A stretch of 64,000 nt of DNA. Origin: Stromatinia cepivora (Eukaryota; Ascomycota; Leotiomycetes; Helotiales; Sclerotiniaceae). Shown one piece after another: positions 33,443-46,562 of the stretch. The stretch is from assembly GCA_014898415.1 (NCBI GenBank), contig RCTD01000002.1:2108001-2172000 (forward strand), in the 5' to 3' direction. Below the pieces are notes generated by a model. That model saw nothing but the letters and a program-made list of their open reading frames with translations. It did no database searches and was not told where the DNA came from. The stretch's first letter is position 1; each line of letters begins with the position of its first letter. The translations under genes and the position numbers were made by a program.

Positions 33443-35554
33443 CGAGCCTGGAGTCCCTTTTCAGGCCTTTCCACTGAAGAGTGATAGGACAAGTAGGTAG
33501 AGATGGAGTCTGAATATTGTCATAGGTTGGCTTTACTGGGGGAAAAATTAATTACGCCTGTGTGGATATTCTAAGATTAAGGATGTTAGAAATAAGTAAC
33601 AAAACGAGCGGCTGCCAAAAAAATGACGGTGATTATTACAATGATGTGTTTGAATGAGGACATTAGAAAATTCGCAAGAGACAGGAAAGCCTTCAAGGTA
33701 GTCCCTACTGCTCTTTCCATTAGCTAAAAATCGTTCTTGCCTCTCCTGCAAACCTCGAACCCCATGATAAGAGGCAACCCGTCAATACTGCCCAGTACAA
33801 AACGATTAGATCACAGCACCGAATATAGCATAAAACAACATAAGTTCATTTCTGGGTAGAGAAATAAGAGTGAACATGATATTTCTTCATACCTCTCATT
33901 TAATATTATCAAAGCATACTATAAATGTGAATAGTTACCAGAATGTCATCTCACGAGCATTACATTTACGCCACCCCAAACTCAAACCCATCTCCAGCCA
34001 AAAATCATCCCAGAAAATCATTGATACTCATACCACTCACCTACTGAATCACGATAAATAGTTACTTCAACAACCACAATGATGCAAACTGTTTTGGTAA
34101 TGTTTCCTAGTTACTTGAACGGAAGATGCGTCTAAACAGCATGATCAAATCCTCTTAATATCAACTTCCAAGTTCGCCCAAAAATCTCCTCAGATTCTCC
34201 TGTGAATAAAATCCATCCATGATCTCAAATTCTTGATAATAAAAAGAAGGGAGAGATACCTCGTTCTCATGTCCTCTATATTCCCCCTTTTACACAGAGT
34301 ACACGACAATATTAACATTACAACCGATATATATACTCACCTTCACCTTCACCTCTACCTCAAACACAGAAGCGAGAAAACCACCAACAGATCCAACCAG
34401 CCTCAGATGCAAGTCCTCAGCAAAAAAAACCAAAAAAAAAAAACACTTTCCCATTAGAACGAATCTCTAACTTCCAGGTTTCCGGCACATATACAGATCT
34501 AGATCCCAGCATCAGGATCTCTCTCTGTGCCATCCCATCTCCTCTGACTTACTTACTTGCTTACTTACAACTACCAGGTAGTAAATCTCCAATCAAAACC
34601 CGTTTCAAACTCATTCCCATCCCCTTCTTACCCATCAAAGCAAAGCCCAGGGATGGGATATTGTATAAGCTTGCTGACAACAAGTTACAACAAGTTACAA
34701 TACTCCTTCACTAGATAAATAGACAAATAGGCAAATAAGTATTCAATCCAACCTACGGATTAAACTCCCTACTACTTGCAAAACTCAGGCCCGAATATTG
34801 AAATTGAAATTGAAATATCCATGAAATATAAACATCCGTACATCCATACATACGTGATTTGACTAACGACTTTTACTCTACATAAATAACCCTCGAGTAC
34901 TTGCTACGTTGCAGAACTGTGGTAGCAAATCTTTGCATTCCTGTCACTCAACAGTATGGATGGATGTTGAATGGTAAACTAGTTTCCATAGTAAGATTAA
35001 TATTTGCATTTCCCATTCCCTGGCTCGGAAGCTTTGTAAATTGAAAACAACCGAACTCCACACAATTCAAGTTTAATATTTGTCAACGTCTACAGGATGG
35101 ATGACTATTGCATTGGATAGGAGAAAGATAGAAAGAAAGATATTTTTTGGATATTCTCAACGAAAGAGGATGTGGAATAGTGTAACATGATTGAATTTCG
35201 TAATACTTCAAATATCCCAAGACGAATATGCCTGTGTGCGATATTTGCTTTCCCTCATCCAGGAGGATCCAGCGCCATGTATGTATCCCTTCGTTAATAC
35301 GAAAGCAATCGCTCTATCTATTACCACCGAAAGTCCCTCGCCGCGCCGTGGTTTAGCCTAATTCGGGTTCCTCTCCATGCGCCCCAATAAATCATAGGGT
35401 AAAACGTCCTGTCCAATCCCACTCCTCCCGCCCGTTTAAACTTGCTTTTGCGTTACGCTATAGTGATCCTCGAAACATTTTGGCAATTAGAGACCTATCA
35501 CAATCAGAGCATAAGCCGCAAAAGAATAAAATAGTCTGGGAGCTGACTATTCAT
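33443..35554. other. Long intergenic region with simple repeats
   Basis: About 2.1 kb without a supportable gene. It contains CACCTT-type low complexity (about 34340-34362), an A-rich run (about 34422-34442), TTACTTAC repeats (about 34550-34568), a tandem CAACAAGTTA pair (about 34677-34698) and GAAATT repeats (about 34798-34815). A noncoding transcript cannot be excluded. Confidence 0.45.
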
Positions 35555-37642
35555 TCAATCTAGCCTTACCCCGCCAACCCTTTTAGCAAGACGCTCTGCA
35601 GGACCATCGCCATCGAATGGAGAATGACGTTTTTGGGGTCGCTCACCAGTCGATTGTAAAATTACAAGGAAAGTTGCCCATCCAGGTGTTGCTATCAATT
35701 GATATCCATCTGCTAAATCGTGTTGTGTAGCCACGCGACAGAGAAGTGCCATCTCTTCCTACAAAGAAATATATTAGCATCTCGCTTATGAGTGTGAAAA
35801 AAAGGAATGTAAGTACGTACTTTGCTTAGAATTCCCATACCATATATGAAGCAGAGGAGATGGAAGTCCGATACTGCGAGGACACCATCGCTAGATTGGG
35901 TCAGCTGACCGTTTTTATCAAGTCCCAATTGCTTGCCAACGTCCTTGATATCTTGTTCCTGGCCAATGACTAATCGATTCTCGATAGTGAAAGAGCTCTT
36001 AGCCATGAATGCTGGTTTTGGATCGCTAGGAAATCCGTGGGTTAATGTGACGAGTAAATATTCAACTGGAAAAGATGGTTTAGCATTTTCCTGAACACTT
36101 CTACCATACTCGTTAATCTTTCGGTAGAAGACTTCGGGGATGTATCGCGCGCTCGTATCGGAATCATCATCTCCTTCGCTACGGACGATCATCACAGCAG
36201 GATCAGCCGAGGGTTCGACAATATCTGCTCGAACCATTTCTACGGCCGAGTTTGAGACTTGATATGCAGATATGGCAATTCCTCCGGTCTCATCAGCTGT
36301 TACGACACAGGTAACGAAGTTCGATCCAAACTTGCCGGTATCACTCCACTTTGTGGGCTTGGGATGCTTTGCCTGTAAACGTGCAGCAAATGCGATTTCC
36401 AGCGATGATAAATAGTATGAATCAATATGTCGTTTGCATATGACAGTCCCGTCTCCTGCGCCCGAGTCGAGTAGATCAGTCCAGATGACACCAACTCTTT
36501 CCATGCCGCACAATCTTGCTATCTCATCGACGTCTTTCTCGGACTCCCATTCGTTCAATGTGATTCCATCAAGTTCGTCCACTTGTGGCGGTTCGTAAAT
36601 GGCTTCCACAACGGCCTTCACTCCCAACGGCACCTCTGTGTACTCCTCGTAGCGACCGTATAGATATCCAAAACGCTGTGCGCCTGTAGACCTCCAGAAC
36701 ATAAGTAAATTCTCAACAAGGCTTGCTTGCGCGAATTCAACATGATCCACCATTCGGAATTCCTGCGGTTGTAGAGTTATTGCGCTAGGTTGGCACTTCG
36801 TACAGATGCCCTCGGGCCACCGAGGGTGTCCTGATGGACAGTTCTTCTTTACACGATAATATGGCTCGGTCAATGGAGGCATAAAAGAGCTTCCTAACTC
36901 TGGTTTGTTGGTAGCCGAGTTGATCTTCCGCAGATATGAGTGGAATGACAGGTTCTTGATTTTTTTCTCGGCCAAGTATTGCGCATTGAAGGGCTCCAAC
37001 GGCATACAGTAATCGCACATTCCCTTCTCACCATGTCGACACATCTTTGGATCCCTCTTCCTAGGGATCTTTCCATCTTTCTTGTCTAACCTATTATCGA
37101 GATCGGATTGTTGAACTACTTCCCACGGGTTCTTGATCTTTTCGGACGGCGACGTCACTGCTTCAGCTGGAACATTGACAGGTATTGATTCTGGTAGAAT
37201 GGCATTTCCGTTTAGACGATTTGTTGAGGAGGTGAGATGGGATGGAAGGGAAGTCGAGGTGGAAGTAGTAGAATTACCATTCGAAAGACTATCCAATAGC
37301 TTATAATTAATGAATACCATATCACCATTCCTTCAATTTGTCAGTGCGAGAAGTATAGATTTAAAATTCCTAACCTACTTAAGACCAATCTGCGATACTT
37401 TGGCTCTTGCTATCTCCATAAGTAGTTTGACCTCCCCACCACTGGGCGCATTTGAAAGCGTTAGAGTCCTTGGGTCAAGGTTCTCTGGAAGGAGTTTTAC
37501 AAGCTATAGTATATCAGTAGAAGTCCATATAGATGTATGCAAGTCTTTATATACCAACCTTATCACCAAGTTCACCAAAAGTTTCATTTGCTTCAACAGC
37601 AATGCGGACTGTTCCATCAGGACCACGAAATCTTAGAAGCAT
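35555..37642 (-). CDS. npl4: Npl4, Cdc48/p97 cofactor
   Basis: Four exons (37642-37559, 37503-37379, 37330-35821, 35758-35555), 640 aa. The N-terminal ubiquitin-like (UBX-L) domain spans residues 1-80 ([19 protein letters not shown]...[12 protein letters not shown]). A zinc-finger region follows ([30 protein letters not shown]), then an MPN domain ([29 protein letters not shown]) that lacks the catalytic JAMM metal site, as in all Npl4. With Ufd1 it recruits ubiquitinated substrates to Cdc48 for extraction from the ER, chromatin and ribosomes. There is no C-terminal NZF finger, which is normal for fungi. The small 5' exons follow the local pattern. Confidence 0.95.
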
Positions 37643-38236
37643 CTTGACTTGACCTCTTCCCAGTTCGTTCTTTATGTAAAGTCAGATGTATGAAGTAGAT
37701 TAGATAGTTCAAGTGTAAAAATGTTAAAAGAACAAAGCCAAAGTTAAGTATTGTAGGGAAAATCGAAATCTTTGATATTCTTATTAATTTTGTGTTTCTC
37801 ATGGGTTGGATTGTTGAATGTGGAATGGAAGCTCTAGCTCAAGTACATCCTACGATACAGCGACATAACGTCAGAATTTGGTGGCCTAGCAAGGCTACCT
37901 AGTAGGTAGAACTAAAAGGAACTGCCATACCCACATTATTCACCGCCTTTGTAATAAATTTGAAGGTAACAAGGATAAAATGTGTGGGATTACCTAGATT
38001 GGTTTAGATCAATTTGTCAAAAAATTAAACTTAAGGTTATTTGTCCTGAAGTGGCAGAATATGATGGAATAAAGATAAAGGACACACAACACATAAGAGG
38101 AAATCTACATATAGAGTTTTCCACCAATTCATCAAATCCTCTCAACACACTACCTAGACCTGGGACTTTTTCTCAATCATTTCAGATTCCTCTGGATGCA
38201 CTGAGATCCGTTGCGCACTCGATACAGCAAGTAACA
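37643..38236. promoter_or_regulatory. Divergent promoter, npl4 and sec66
   Basis: A 594-bp gap between two divergent starts. The plus-strand frame is open from 37982 but its sequence is not protein-like before the ATG at 38237. Nothing else distinctive. Confidence 0.45.
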
Positions 38237-39083
38237 ATGTTCAATAACTTCGATTATGCAACCACTCTTCGTGGTTTAATCCTTCCTCTTGCATATGTAG
38301 TTGTCCTCGTTGGATCTCTAGGAACCTTTTCTTCATTATATAGAAAGCGGATAGCAGGTTAGTAGATCTTCATCTTCAAATGTGCGCACAACTAATGGGT
38401 ACATCTAGCCAAATCTGCGACTCTTGCGCCTTGGTTCCCTCCACATCTACAAAGGAACATTTACTTCTCACTAGCTCATCTCGAGCCAGAAGAGGGGGAC
38501 GAGAAAGCGCCAAAAGTACCGGGAGAGCTCATACGAGCGGCTTTGTTGAGAAGGGCTGTCGAAGATATCCACCGAATTATCCAACTCAGAACAGCAAAGC
38601 AAGCATGTAGCACCTTATTACAAAGAGGGAGCGTGGGCGATGATTTATGGCAAAGATTTTTGAGAGCGGAGAAAGAAATGGAGGAGGAGCTTAGAGATGT
38701 GGTCATGGAGGTGGGTCAAACATTTTCTAACTGATGAGTTGAACTTTACTAACCATAAATAGGCAAATGGATTGGCACCAAATTGGGGACAAACGATTTT
38801 TCAGTCTGCAAACGAAATAGCCACAAATACCCTGTTCAGAAAAGGCATTGATGATATTCAGGCCAGGACCCAATCAGAGAAGGAGTGGTGGGAGAAACGT
38901 CGAGCCTCAATTCAGTCAGAATTCATGAAAGAGTTAGAGGAAGAAGCCAGGGCATCCAAAGTTACCTCACCAACCAAGTCCACCAGCATCATTAGCGATG
39001 AGGATGCTATTCTAGTTCAAGGAGGTGGGCCTGCAGCTAGTGAACAAGGAAGCCCCAGCAGGAAGAAGAAAGGCAAGAAATAG
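38237..39083 (+). CDS. sec66: ER translocon subunit Sec66 (Sec71)
   Basis: Three exons (38237-38357, 38409-38710, 38763-39083), 247 aa. One N-terminal signal-anchor helix (about residues 12-35, LILPLAYVVVLVGSLGTF) is followed by YRKRIAAKSATLAPWFPPHLQ and the Sec66 body (RNIYFSLAHLEPEE; ALLRRAVEDIHRIIQLR; LAPNWGQTIFQSANEI). Sec66 belongs to the Sec62/63 complex that drives post-translational import into the ER. The C-terminus is a charged coil ending in a Lys-rich GKK. The start is chosen at the ATG just before the membrane helix. Confidence 0.93.
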
Positions 39084-40021
39084 AGGGATTTTCTTGGGTG
39101 TCAGGAAGTGTATAAGCTCATGAATTTTGTACAAATGAGGTATAGGCGTTATGGTGTCCGGTGGTGTTTTTACAGCTGTAAGATATTGCATGCATGGTCT
39201 ATGAGGGATGTATTAAGGGTTGTAGGAACCAGTCCTTGCTATGGTTAGACATAATATAACATTTGACTCCTAGAGGGCAGGCGGATCTTTTCATTATCTT
39301 ACTATTCGCCTCTAAGCATTATAATTTCCCCCATATAACATGGATATATGGCATGTATTCTCCTTCCACATTGATAGATTCTCTGAGTGGAAATGCTCGA
39401 AGTTGGACCTAGGTGTCCTTCTTGTTGATGCTATTCTAGGCTGGTGTGGAGAAAGATGCTTTGAAACCATTGATCACAAAAGTCTTGTTAGAACCTCCCA
39501 CAAGGAATCTCACAAGGGTTCTTTCATCCAAGCGATCAAAATAGATTTCAACGCACAATACCATCAAAGACATGATTCCCTAATAAAGACAAAATCGATC
39601 TCAAATACAAAGAAACACTCCGACACAATGAAGTCTCATGAATGAGACAAAAACTACAAGAACCTTCTATCCCCCTGTTTTCCATCCGGATCTCCATTGG
39701 TATCTGGTATCCACACTATTTCCTATATTCCGTGTTCTTACACTTTGACTTTCGTCCTAGACTTTTATCTTTACGCTGCTGGCAGCTTTGCGAATAATCT
39801 TCCCCAACCTTTTGCCAATACATTCATAGAATTGTTTTCTTTCCTTCATCTGATTCATCACGGAAAAATCTTTATATACGTCCATAGCTTCTGCTCCCAC
39901 TGCAAGAACCATCACGCAGAATCGTCGGAACTACTGACACTGGACGGTGTTCAAATCAAAGCATAACAAACGCATCTCATCTCATCATAAATCACGAACG
40001 AAAAACAAGACGCACACAATC
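39084..40021. other. Intergenic region
   Basis: 3' flank of sec66 and promoter of the next plus-strand gene. The short open frames here do not look coding. Confidence 0.45.
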
Positions 40022-40432
40022 ATGTCGACCGTAAACCGCATCAGCAAAACCAACCCCGCGCTTGCCGCCAAAATCACACAGATGGCCTTACCCCTCGCGC
40101 CACTCGTTCGTCTCACAACCGGTCAAATCCACCCATCGTTTCCCAAGCAACTTCTCAATTTCTGGCTTCTCACGTCCGCGGAATTAGACGAGCTAGCGCA
40201 TTTTTATCATCAGCGCACCCCGTGTCAATGGACGATGCATTATCCATGTCCGGTACAATGGGACGTGAATGCGGATTTGGAGGCCAAGAGGAGGAGGTTG
40301 GGAAGGTTTATTGGGTTGAGGGGGTGCGAGAGTCCGGCGGAGACGGTCGAGGAGATTGAGAGGAGAGTTAGGTTGGGGAGGGCGAGGAGGGCGGAAGAGG
40401 AGATATGGAGGAATAAGAACAAGTGGTATTAG
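40022..40432 (+). CDS. Small conserved-looking protein of unknown function
   Basis: Single exon, 136 aa, starting at MSTVNRISKTNPALAAK. Residues 20-60 are moderately hydrophobic (QMALPLAPLVRLTTGQ; PKQLLNFWLLTSAELDEL). The core has the distinctive FYHQRTPCQWTMHYPCPVQW, then an Arg-rich helix RRRLGRFIGLRGCES and a charged tail. The composition is protein-like and unlike its antisense. I know of no function. It ends 133 bp before the convergent orc3 stop. Confidence 0.7.
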   Translation: MSTVNRISKTNPALAAKITQMALPLAPLVRLTTGQIHPSFPKQLLNFWLLTSAELDELAHFYHQRTPCQWTMHYPCPVQWDVNADLEAKRRRLGRFIGLRGCESPAETVEEIERRVRLGRARRAEEEIWRNKNKWY

Positions 40433-40565
40433 GTTTGAGTGCTGTTTGACAACTAAACACGTTTTTATGGATGCTTTGCGCGTTCGCATTCGAAGATTAA
40501 TATAATTACATTTTACATGCATTATCTATCCTTTCTCCTGCCCCGACGCCTATTTGTCCCAAATA

Positions 40566-43011
40566 TTACAATCCCTTCCATGCCAATTTTGTCAGGTGAT
40601 CTGTTTTCTTTCTACTCTGCTTGATCATACCCAACAATTTCAAATCCGCAAGTCCTCTATAAAACAACATCAAAGCCTGCCTTTCGCTATCATCGCCCTC
40701 GTCATATTCCGGTCCCAAATTGGCAACAAAAGCAGTCCAAAGATCGAAAATGTTGATCAAATTTCCTGCTTCTAGAAATAGTTTGTATAAAATTGCGGTG
40801 GGTGGATGAGACATCAGTGCTCCTTCTTTCGTGGGATCGCAACATGGGCAGGAAAGATACTCATGGGGCGAGGAGAGGGCGCGCTCAATCGCGAAGCGGG
40901 GTTTTGGTGTAAATGCATCTTGATAGGGGTATTTGAGATCGTAGAGCCAAATCTCGGACATGAATTGATCCTGCAGTTTGTCCACATCCACAAACTTTTG
41001 TATGGTCTGAATTAACCTGTCAACAAGAGCTGTGTACTCTTTGTCTTGCTTGGTAAGTGCTGATCTTTCGTGGCTGATTTCGACCTTCTGAGAGATAACT
41101 GTGGTACGCAGTGATTTGTTGTAACTGCTGCGGATAGGTTTTCCTGCCTCTGAGTCTGCGAGTGATGAAGCGTCTTCCCAAATACCCACAATTCCTTCAT
41201 AGAATCCTGGTTCCATATCCGACCATTGTTCAAGGTTTAGCTCAGTGCTTCCATTTTCTGTGGCGTCTTTGAGCGAAGTTACAAATCCTAGAAAATCATC
41301 GAGACTGGCACGTTTGATTGAATCTACAATTGAGCGTAAATTGTCCGAGCTCTTCAAAGAACCAGTCGATGCTTTCATGTAAAGATTGATTTTTTCTGGT
41401 GCTTCGACTGCTAAAGTGACTAGAACATGCACGAGCCGGAGAACCTTTTGCACAGCATGATTTTTGTTTTGGATTAAAGTTTGGGCCTCTTGGAGAAGGA
41501 GCTCATCATCTGTAATCAGACTCATGGAACGCTCTAAATTACCTTCCTCTACAAGATGTTCGGTATAATTTTGGAATGATGGTAGCATCCTGATAGCTTC
41601 GAAATGCTCCGCTTGCAAAAGCGCAGCCAAATCAGAGTTGTCCTTGAGGTTCAGAAATATACTCAGAGGGTTGGCGTAAAAATGACACATATATGCATAC
41701 TAACAATGTCAGTGCTGACTTGTACACAAATCTAAGAGGAAACATTACCTTTAATGCTCCGATAAAAGCTTGTACACTCTGGACATGATCATTTTGCCGT
41801 TCCATGAGACTCGATAAAATGCCTGGTCCCAGCCTTATTGGGGCATCTGAGGCAGCGATGACCTTCAGAAATATGGTTTCAAGGATAGAGCTTGTTTGTT
41901 CCACATCAAATTGCGCTCCATGCAAGGATCGAGTAGCGACTCCAGAAAGTCGTTCTTGGAACAAGTCGACGGATGTGGCAATTCCAAATAACAGGAGAAA
42001 GGGGATGCGGTCTAACCAGGAGCTGAGGTTTCAAAGTGTTAAGAATGATCAGGAGAGAGTATAAATATATTGGCTCACCTAAATAAGGATATTGCGTCTC
42101 CAAGTAAAGCAGAGTCAAAGGCTTCACTATCCTGGAACGATACCACCACTCTACCACACCCGTGGGCTTTAACATAACCATGAACAATCTCTAAATCGTA
42201 GTTCAAAAATTTACGGCCCTGGACGGTCAGCAATAATCGACTAGACTGAGTTGTAGCAAACTTAGTCTCACATCTTGCTCAAGGAAATTATCACTCTCGT
42301 CTTCGCCATTTGACTTTTGATGGGCAACATCTCTAATAAGCTTTTTAAGTAGTGCCTTCAAATTCGATGATTCTCCAGATCTGAGGGTGATAACAGGACC
42401 ATTGACTTCGTTAGAAAGTCTCGTTGAAAGTTGTTCGAAGAGCAAGCCTTGAGATGCGATATTTGGTCCAGTCACAATAAACCCGGCTGGGACTTTGTCT
42501 GTGCTCCTTTGAATATCTATCAGACTCCATGTAGCTAATTGTACCGAATTATACATACTTCTCATTCTCTACAAAAGATGTGACCTCTACTAAAGTGTCC
42601 TCATTTGCTTCATCCTGGATTAACTATTACAATATTAGCCATTTATGATGTCGATGTTCAAGAAATTGAAATCAGTACCTTGATCTTTGTTTCAGTTTCT
42701 GTCCAATACTTATTAAACAGACTTAAACGTAGACTTGAAAGTTCGGGAGATTCTTTCTCATTCAGCAATGGTGCTATTCTGAAAGACTCTGCGTCTTCGT
42801 TAAACCCTAAGGCTTTTGTTGGCGTCTTTCCTACCTTCCTACGCTTTTTGGGGCGCCGAAGTAGGTCTTCTGAGGGTGCAGAAGTAGGAGTAAATACATA
42901 GGCCGTCTATTAAAATTTAGTCCAGTACAGAGCAGAAAATGGAATAGAACTTACCCGATGCTCTGTTCCATCAAATCCAACCAGACTATTGGTATCTCCG
43001 TTTATAGACAT
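40566..43011 (-). CDS. orc3: Origin recognition complex subunit 3
   Basis: Seven exons (43011-42955, 42906-42679, 42623-42559, 42506-42272, 42218-42079, 42022-41749, 41699-40566), 710 aa. Every junction keeps phase. Landmarks are a basic LLRRPKKRRKVG patch (about residue 30), the AAA-like opening KVPAGFIVTGPNIASQG, HGCGRVVVSFQDSEAFD, FLLLFGIATSVDLFQERL, and the typical ending KKTDHLTKLAWKGL. ORC marks replication origins and loads the MCM helicase; Orc3 lacks ATPase motifs, as seen here. Exon 3 has two possible acceptors nine bases apart (residues LIQ in or out). Confidence 0.92.
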
Positions 43012-43185
43012 TTTTTTCACATCGATTAGAAAAGAAAAGGAAAAGGGGGCGCGCGTGAGGTCTTGACGTGTTCGTGATTTGCTGTCGCGAAGGGGAAGCG
43101 AAGTCATGCTGCGCAAATGGCTTATCCAAAGAAAAAGTTTCCCGCTCCCCAACTTTTTTTTATTGAACCATCAACATCAATACTT

Positions 43186-45902
43186 ATGCTGCCGCCACCC
43201 ACCAATTTTACTTCTAGTATTCGTGGTTTCGTATGCAAGTCATGTCGAATAAAACTACAGATTCCACCACGAGCACCATGGCTTTCACGAAATTTCACGG
43301 TACAAAAAAACCCGCTAAGGTCGATAGGCAGAGGGGGGAAGTTGCCATCGCTTGCCTCAAAGGCAGAAACGCAACAATTTGAGCAGACTGAGGAGCCCTT
43401 CTATAAATATTACGACGAGACTCCAGATGGTGTGCGAACAGAAGCACAGCCCGATCCTGAAGAAGAAGAACTGCTGGAAGGTCTTCAAGAGGCGGTTCGA
43501 GAAATAAAAGATGATATTGGGGAAGTATCAGCGGAGGAACTCGAGGAGGTAGACGAAGATGAAGAACCAAGCCTTCACATGGAGGAGTGGGAAGATGCAA
43601 TGGATGCGAAAATAGAACGTTTAGAGGCCGAAGTAAAAAGATTGGAAAGCATTACCAATAAGCCCGGTCCCATGTCTGAAGCAGACCGGCAAAAGATACG
43701 GGAATACTTCTTAAAGTCTGTCGAGGAAGGCAAGTTTTCGTATACTGGCTCATAGTACGTCCGCTAATTATCATAGATGAAGCTGAAACTTCCACAGAGC
43801 TATCTCCACCTCCAACTTCTTCCACAACGGAACAATTTCTCAAACCACAACCAAAGCCAGATTCCATCACCATACCACAATCAAATTTAAAATCTATTTT
43901 AATACCGGAAAAGCCGTACCCTGTCCCAGCCCGAGCCCATATAAAACTTTTGAACAATGTATTGCGGAAAATTGATCATGATTATGGTCGTCGTGATTTT
44001 CGAATGGATGAAAGGCTCATGTATAAGTTATGGAAATACTACGTTTTATGCCGAAGGACTTTATTGTCATACCCTGACGCAGTTCCTCCAGCAACTTGGG
44101 GGCTCCTTTGGGGTTATGTTTCGTTATCAGATCCGACAAATCTGGACCGCATGGCACATGTGAAGCGGCTAGGGTCAGATATGCAGAAAGCGGGATTATA
44201 TCTAGGAGGGTCTACATTGTTGTTATACATTGAAGCTGTCTTTGTAGAAGGAGACCCAAGGACCGCAATTGATCTATGGAGAGCCGCTGGGCAGAGCTTT
44301 TTTGAACAACAAAACAACAGCCTCTTAGATCAATATTTGGAGCTTGGAACTCGGATGTTTGCTGAGAATGGCGACATTGACGAAGCCCGGAAGGCAGCAT
44401 CTATAGTCATCCAAAGATCAAGTGATCCCCTCGGCGCTCGGATACTTATTCACACAATACAAAGCTGTTTGGCTTCAACAATTGCAAACCGCACTGCCGA
44501 AGCTTGGGATATCTACCTTGAATTTCGAAAACACATGGAATCGCGTATGGAGATGGAGGACTACGATGTTATCACCGGACTTTTCATGCGGGCTGGCAAG
44601 CACAGTGAAGCATTAGCAGTCTTCAAAGACATGATGCTTACAAATGGTCCAGCTGCTTTGCAGCATGACTCATTGATCACACGAGATTATAATCATTTCC
44701 CATCAATGTTGAAAAACAAGTTTTTCTTCGGAAAATGGATCAAAAAGCTGATTGGCAATGGCGATCTTGACGAAGCCAGTGGAGTACTTGATCTCATGCG
44801 AAATCATGGGATCTGCCCGGACGCCAAATTCACGAACGGACTTATGGGTGCTTGGTTTCGTTCGGGCACATTAAGAAACCGAAAGCTGGCCGAGGAAATG
44901 GGTTGGTCTATGATTGCTGCAAGACTTGACTTTGTCAAGGCGCGAGAGCAAGGGGTTAAGACATTGCTACTCCCCTTGAAGGCTGTAGAGGGGACAAACA
45001 AGCGAGAGTACAAACATGCCAGCTTCAACCTCAACTCTCCTGCTACAATCGAAACATTTTCAATTCTTATGGAAGAATATGTAAAACAACAGAAGCACGA
45101 ACAGCTTTTGGACCTTTACACAACTCTAAGTAAAGCAAAAATTCCGGCAAATACTAACTTCATGAACACAGTGCTCAAAGCTGACGCTAGATTCTCTTTG
45201 GACACCAAACAGATTTATCATGCCTTCGTCAAAGACGGAGTGGAGCCAGACATTAGGACGTTTCTACACTTATGGCACAATCTAAAGCAACGGAACATGC
45301 AAAGACATAAACGTCATAACTTTTTTGTCCCCAGAGAACTGTTTGCAGAAATGATGACATGGACAAATAAGTTGAAGGCAGAGCTGGGAAAAGATGGTCT
45401 ACCAAGAGAGCTTTATAACTTAATCATATTGAACTTCGGTTTGGTGGACGATCAAGTTGGAACTGCAGTTACTTTGCGTGCCATGCAAAGGTACTTTGGA
45501 ACATATCCTACGGATGATACCGCACGCAGTATTGTTTTGCAAATAACAGCTGTTGGTGCTATAACCGGCCCTTTGGTAAGGCGGTTCAATATTAATAAGG
45601 GTACCAAGGAGAGGATGCGACAAGTCACGCGAGTTCTAGGATTGCTCCAATCTCAGAGAGCTGAGGCTTTGGCGAAGCTGGGAATAAATTATGATGACTT
45701 GCAAGGACAAGCAAAGTCAGAGGAGGCTTTGACTTTACTATCTGACCTCCTACATATCGTTACACTACAGGTTAATAGTGGTCAAGACGGACGTACGGAT
45801 ACCGTCAAATCATCCAAAAAGGCGGCGAAGGCGATGGGTGTTCCTGATTGCGTTCCTTGGATTGTATACAACACAATAGCTGAGGAATTGTTGGATGTGT
45901 AA
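43186..45902 (+). CDS. Mitochondrial pentatricopeptide-repeat protein (Cya5/Rmd9-like)
   Basis: Two exons (43186-43729, 43777-45902), 889 aa, joined through a GC-AG intron. The start at 43186 (MLPPPTNFTSSIRGFVC) gives a mitochondrial presequence; an in-frame ATG at 43117 adds 23 residues. An acidic linker (about 85-185) leads to a long array of helical pairs typical of PPR proteins, for example DYDVITGLFMRAGKHSEALAV and LIGNGDLDEASGVLDLMRN. Fungal relatives bind mitochondrial mRNAs; Neurospora cya-5 supports cox1 expression. The target here is unknown. It shares a 174-bp divergent gap with orc3. Confidence 0.82.
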
Positions 45903-46562
45903 AATAGAATAATTACTCTCGACAAATGTAACAGAACACATCGCTACGATTAATTTACAGGAGCCAATTGCTTGTTTGCTACCAAAATGGTTGTACGGAG
46001 ATATATGCAGATGACTATTGGTGTGTGAATTGTTTCCATGTCTCTAAAGATGCCGTTGATCAATACTGTAGATTGAATGTCATGGAACGAATAGAGAAAG
46101 CTATGCACTATCCATCATCCGAACTGAATCAACAGATTCATCAGCAGTGAATCCAAAAGAGCCTTGAGGGACCAGCATTCAAGCTGTACCTCGGCAATCT
46201 TTTGATTGGCCGAATTCAGGACTTTGCCCAAGGCGGTGAACAAACATTTTGGTGAGTAAATTTGGTAGCCTCGAGGACAAACCATAGCCTGACGCAAAAT
46301 ATCCCCAAACGCCCCTCGTCGTCGCTCCTCAAATACTCTTTCAAAACCCCCGAAATAGTTTTTTTCGAGATTGCGTCATCTCCCTCTTTCCGGATCTGCA
46401 ATAAAAATTACGCATTTCCCAAAAATCCCAAAGTTGGTTTTGTCTACAGATGTGCAACAAAACTTTTTGAAAATTGTGGTAAGCGTGAGAGTGTGTATTC
46501 AATTGGGTATTTTTCTGCGACACAGCACAATAGACAAATTTATTTCATTTATTTCATCCATC
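45903..46562. other. Intergenic region
   Basis: 3' flank of the PPR gene and promoter/leader of the G-patch gene. The frame of the latter is open upstream to 46371 but the sequence is not protein-like before 46563. Nothing else seen. Confidence 0.45.

Noticed and set aside
33870..34457. Short plus-strand frames in the large spacer
   Set aside because: They are composed of simple repeats and A-rich tracts without coding character.
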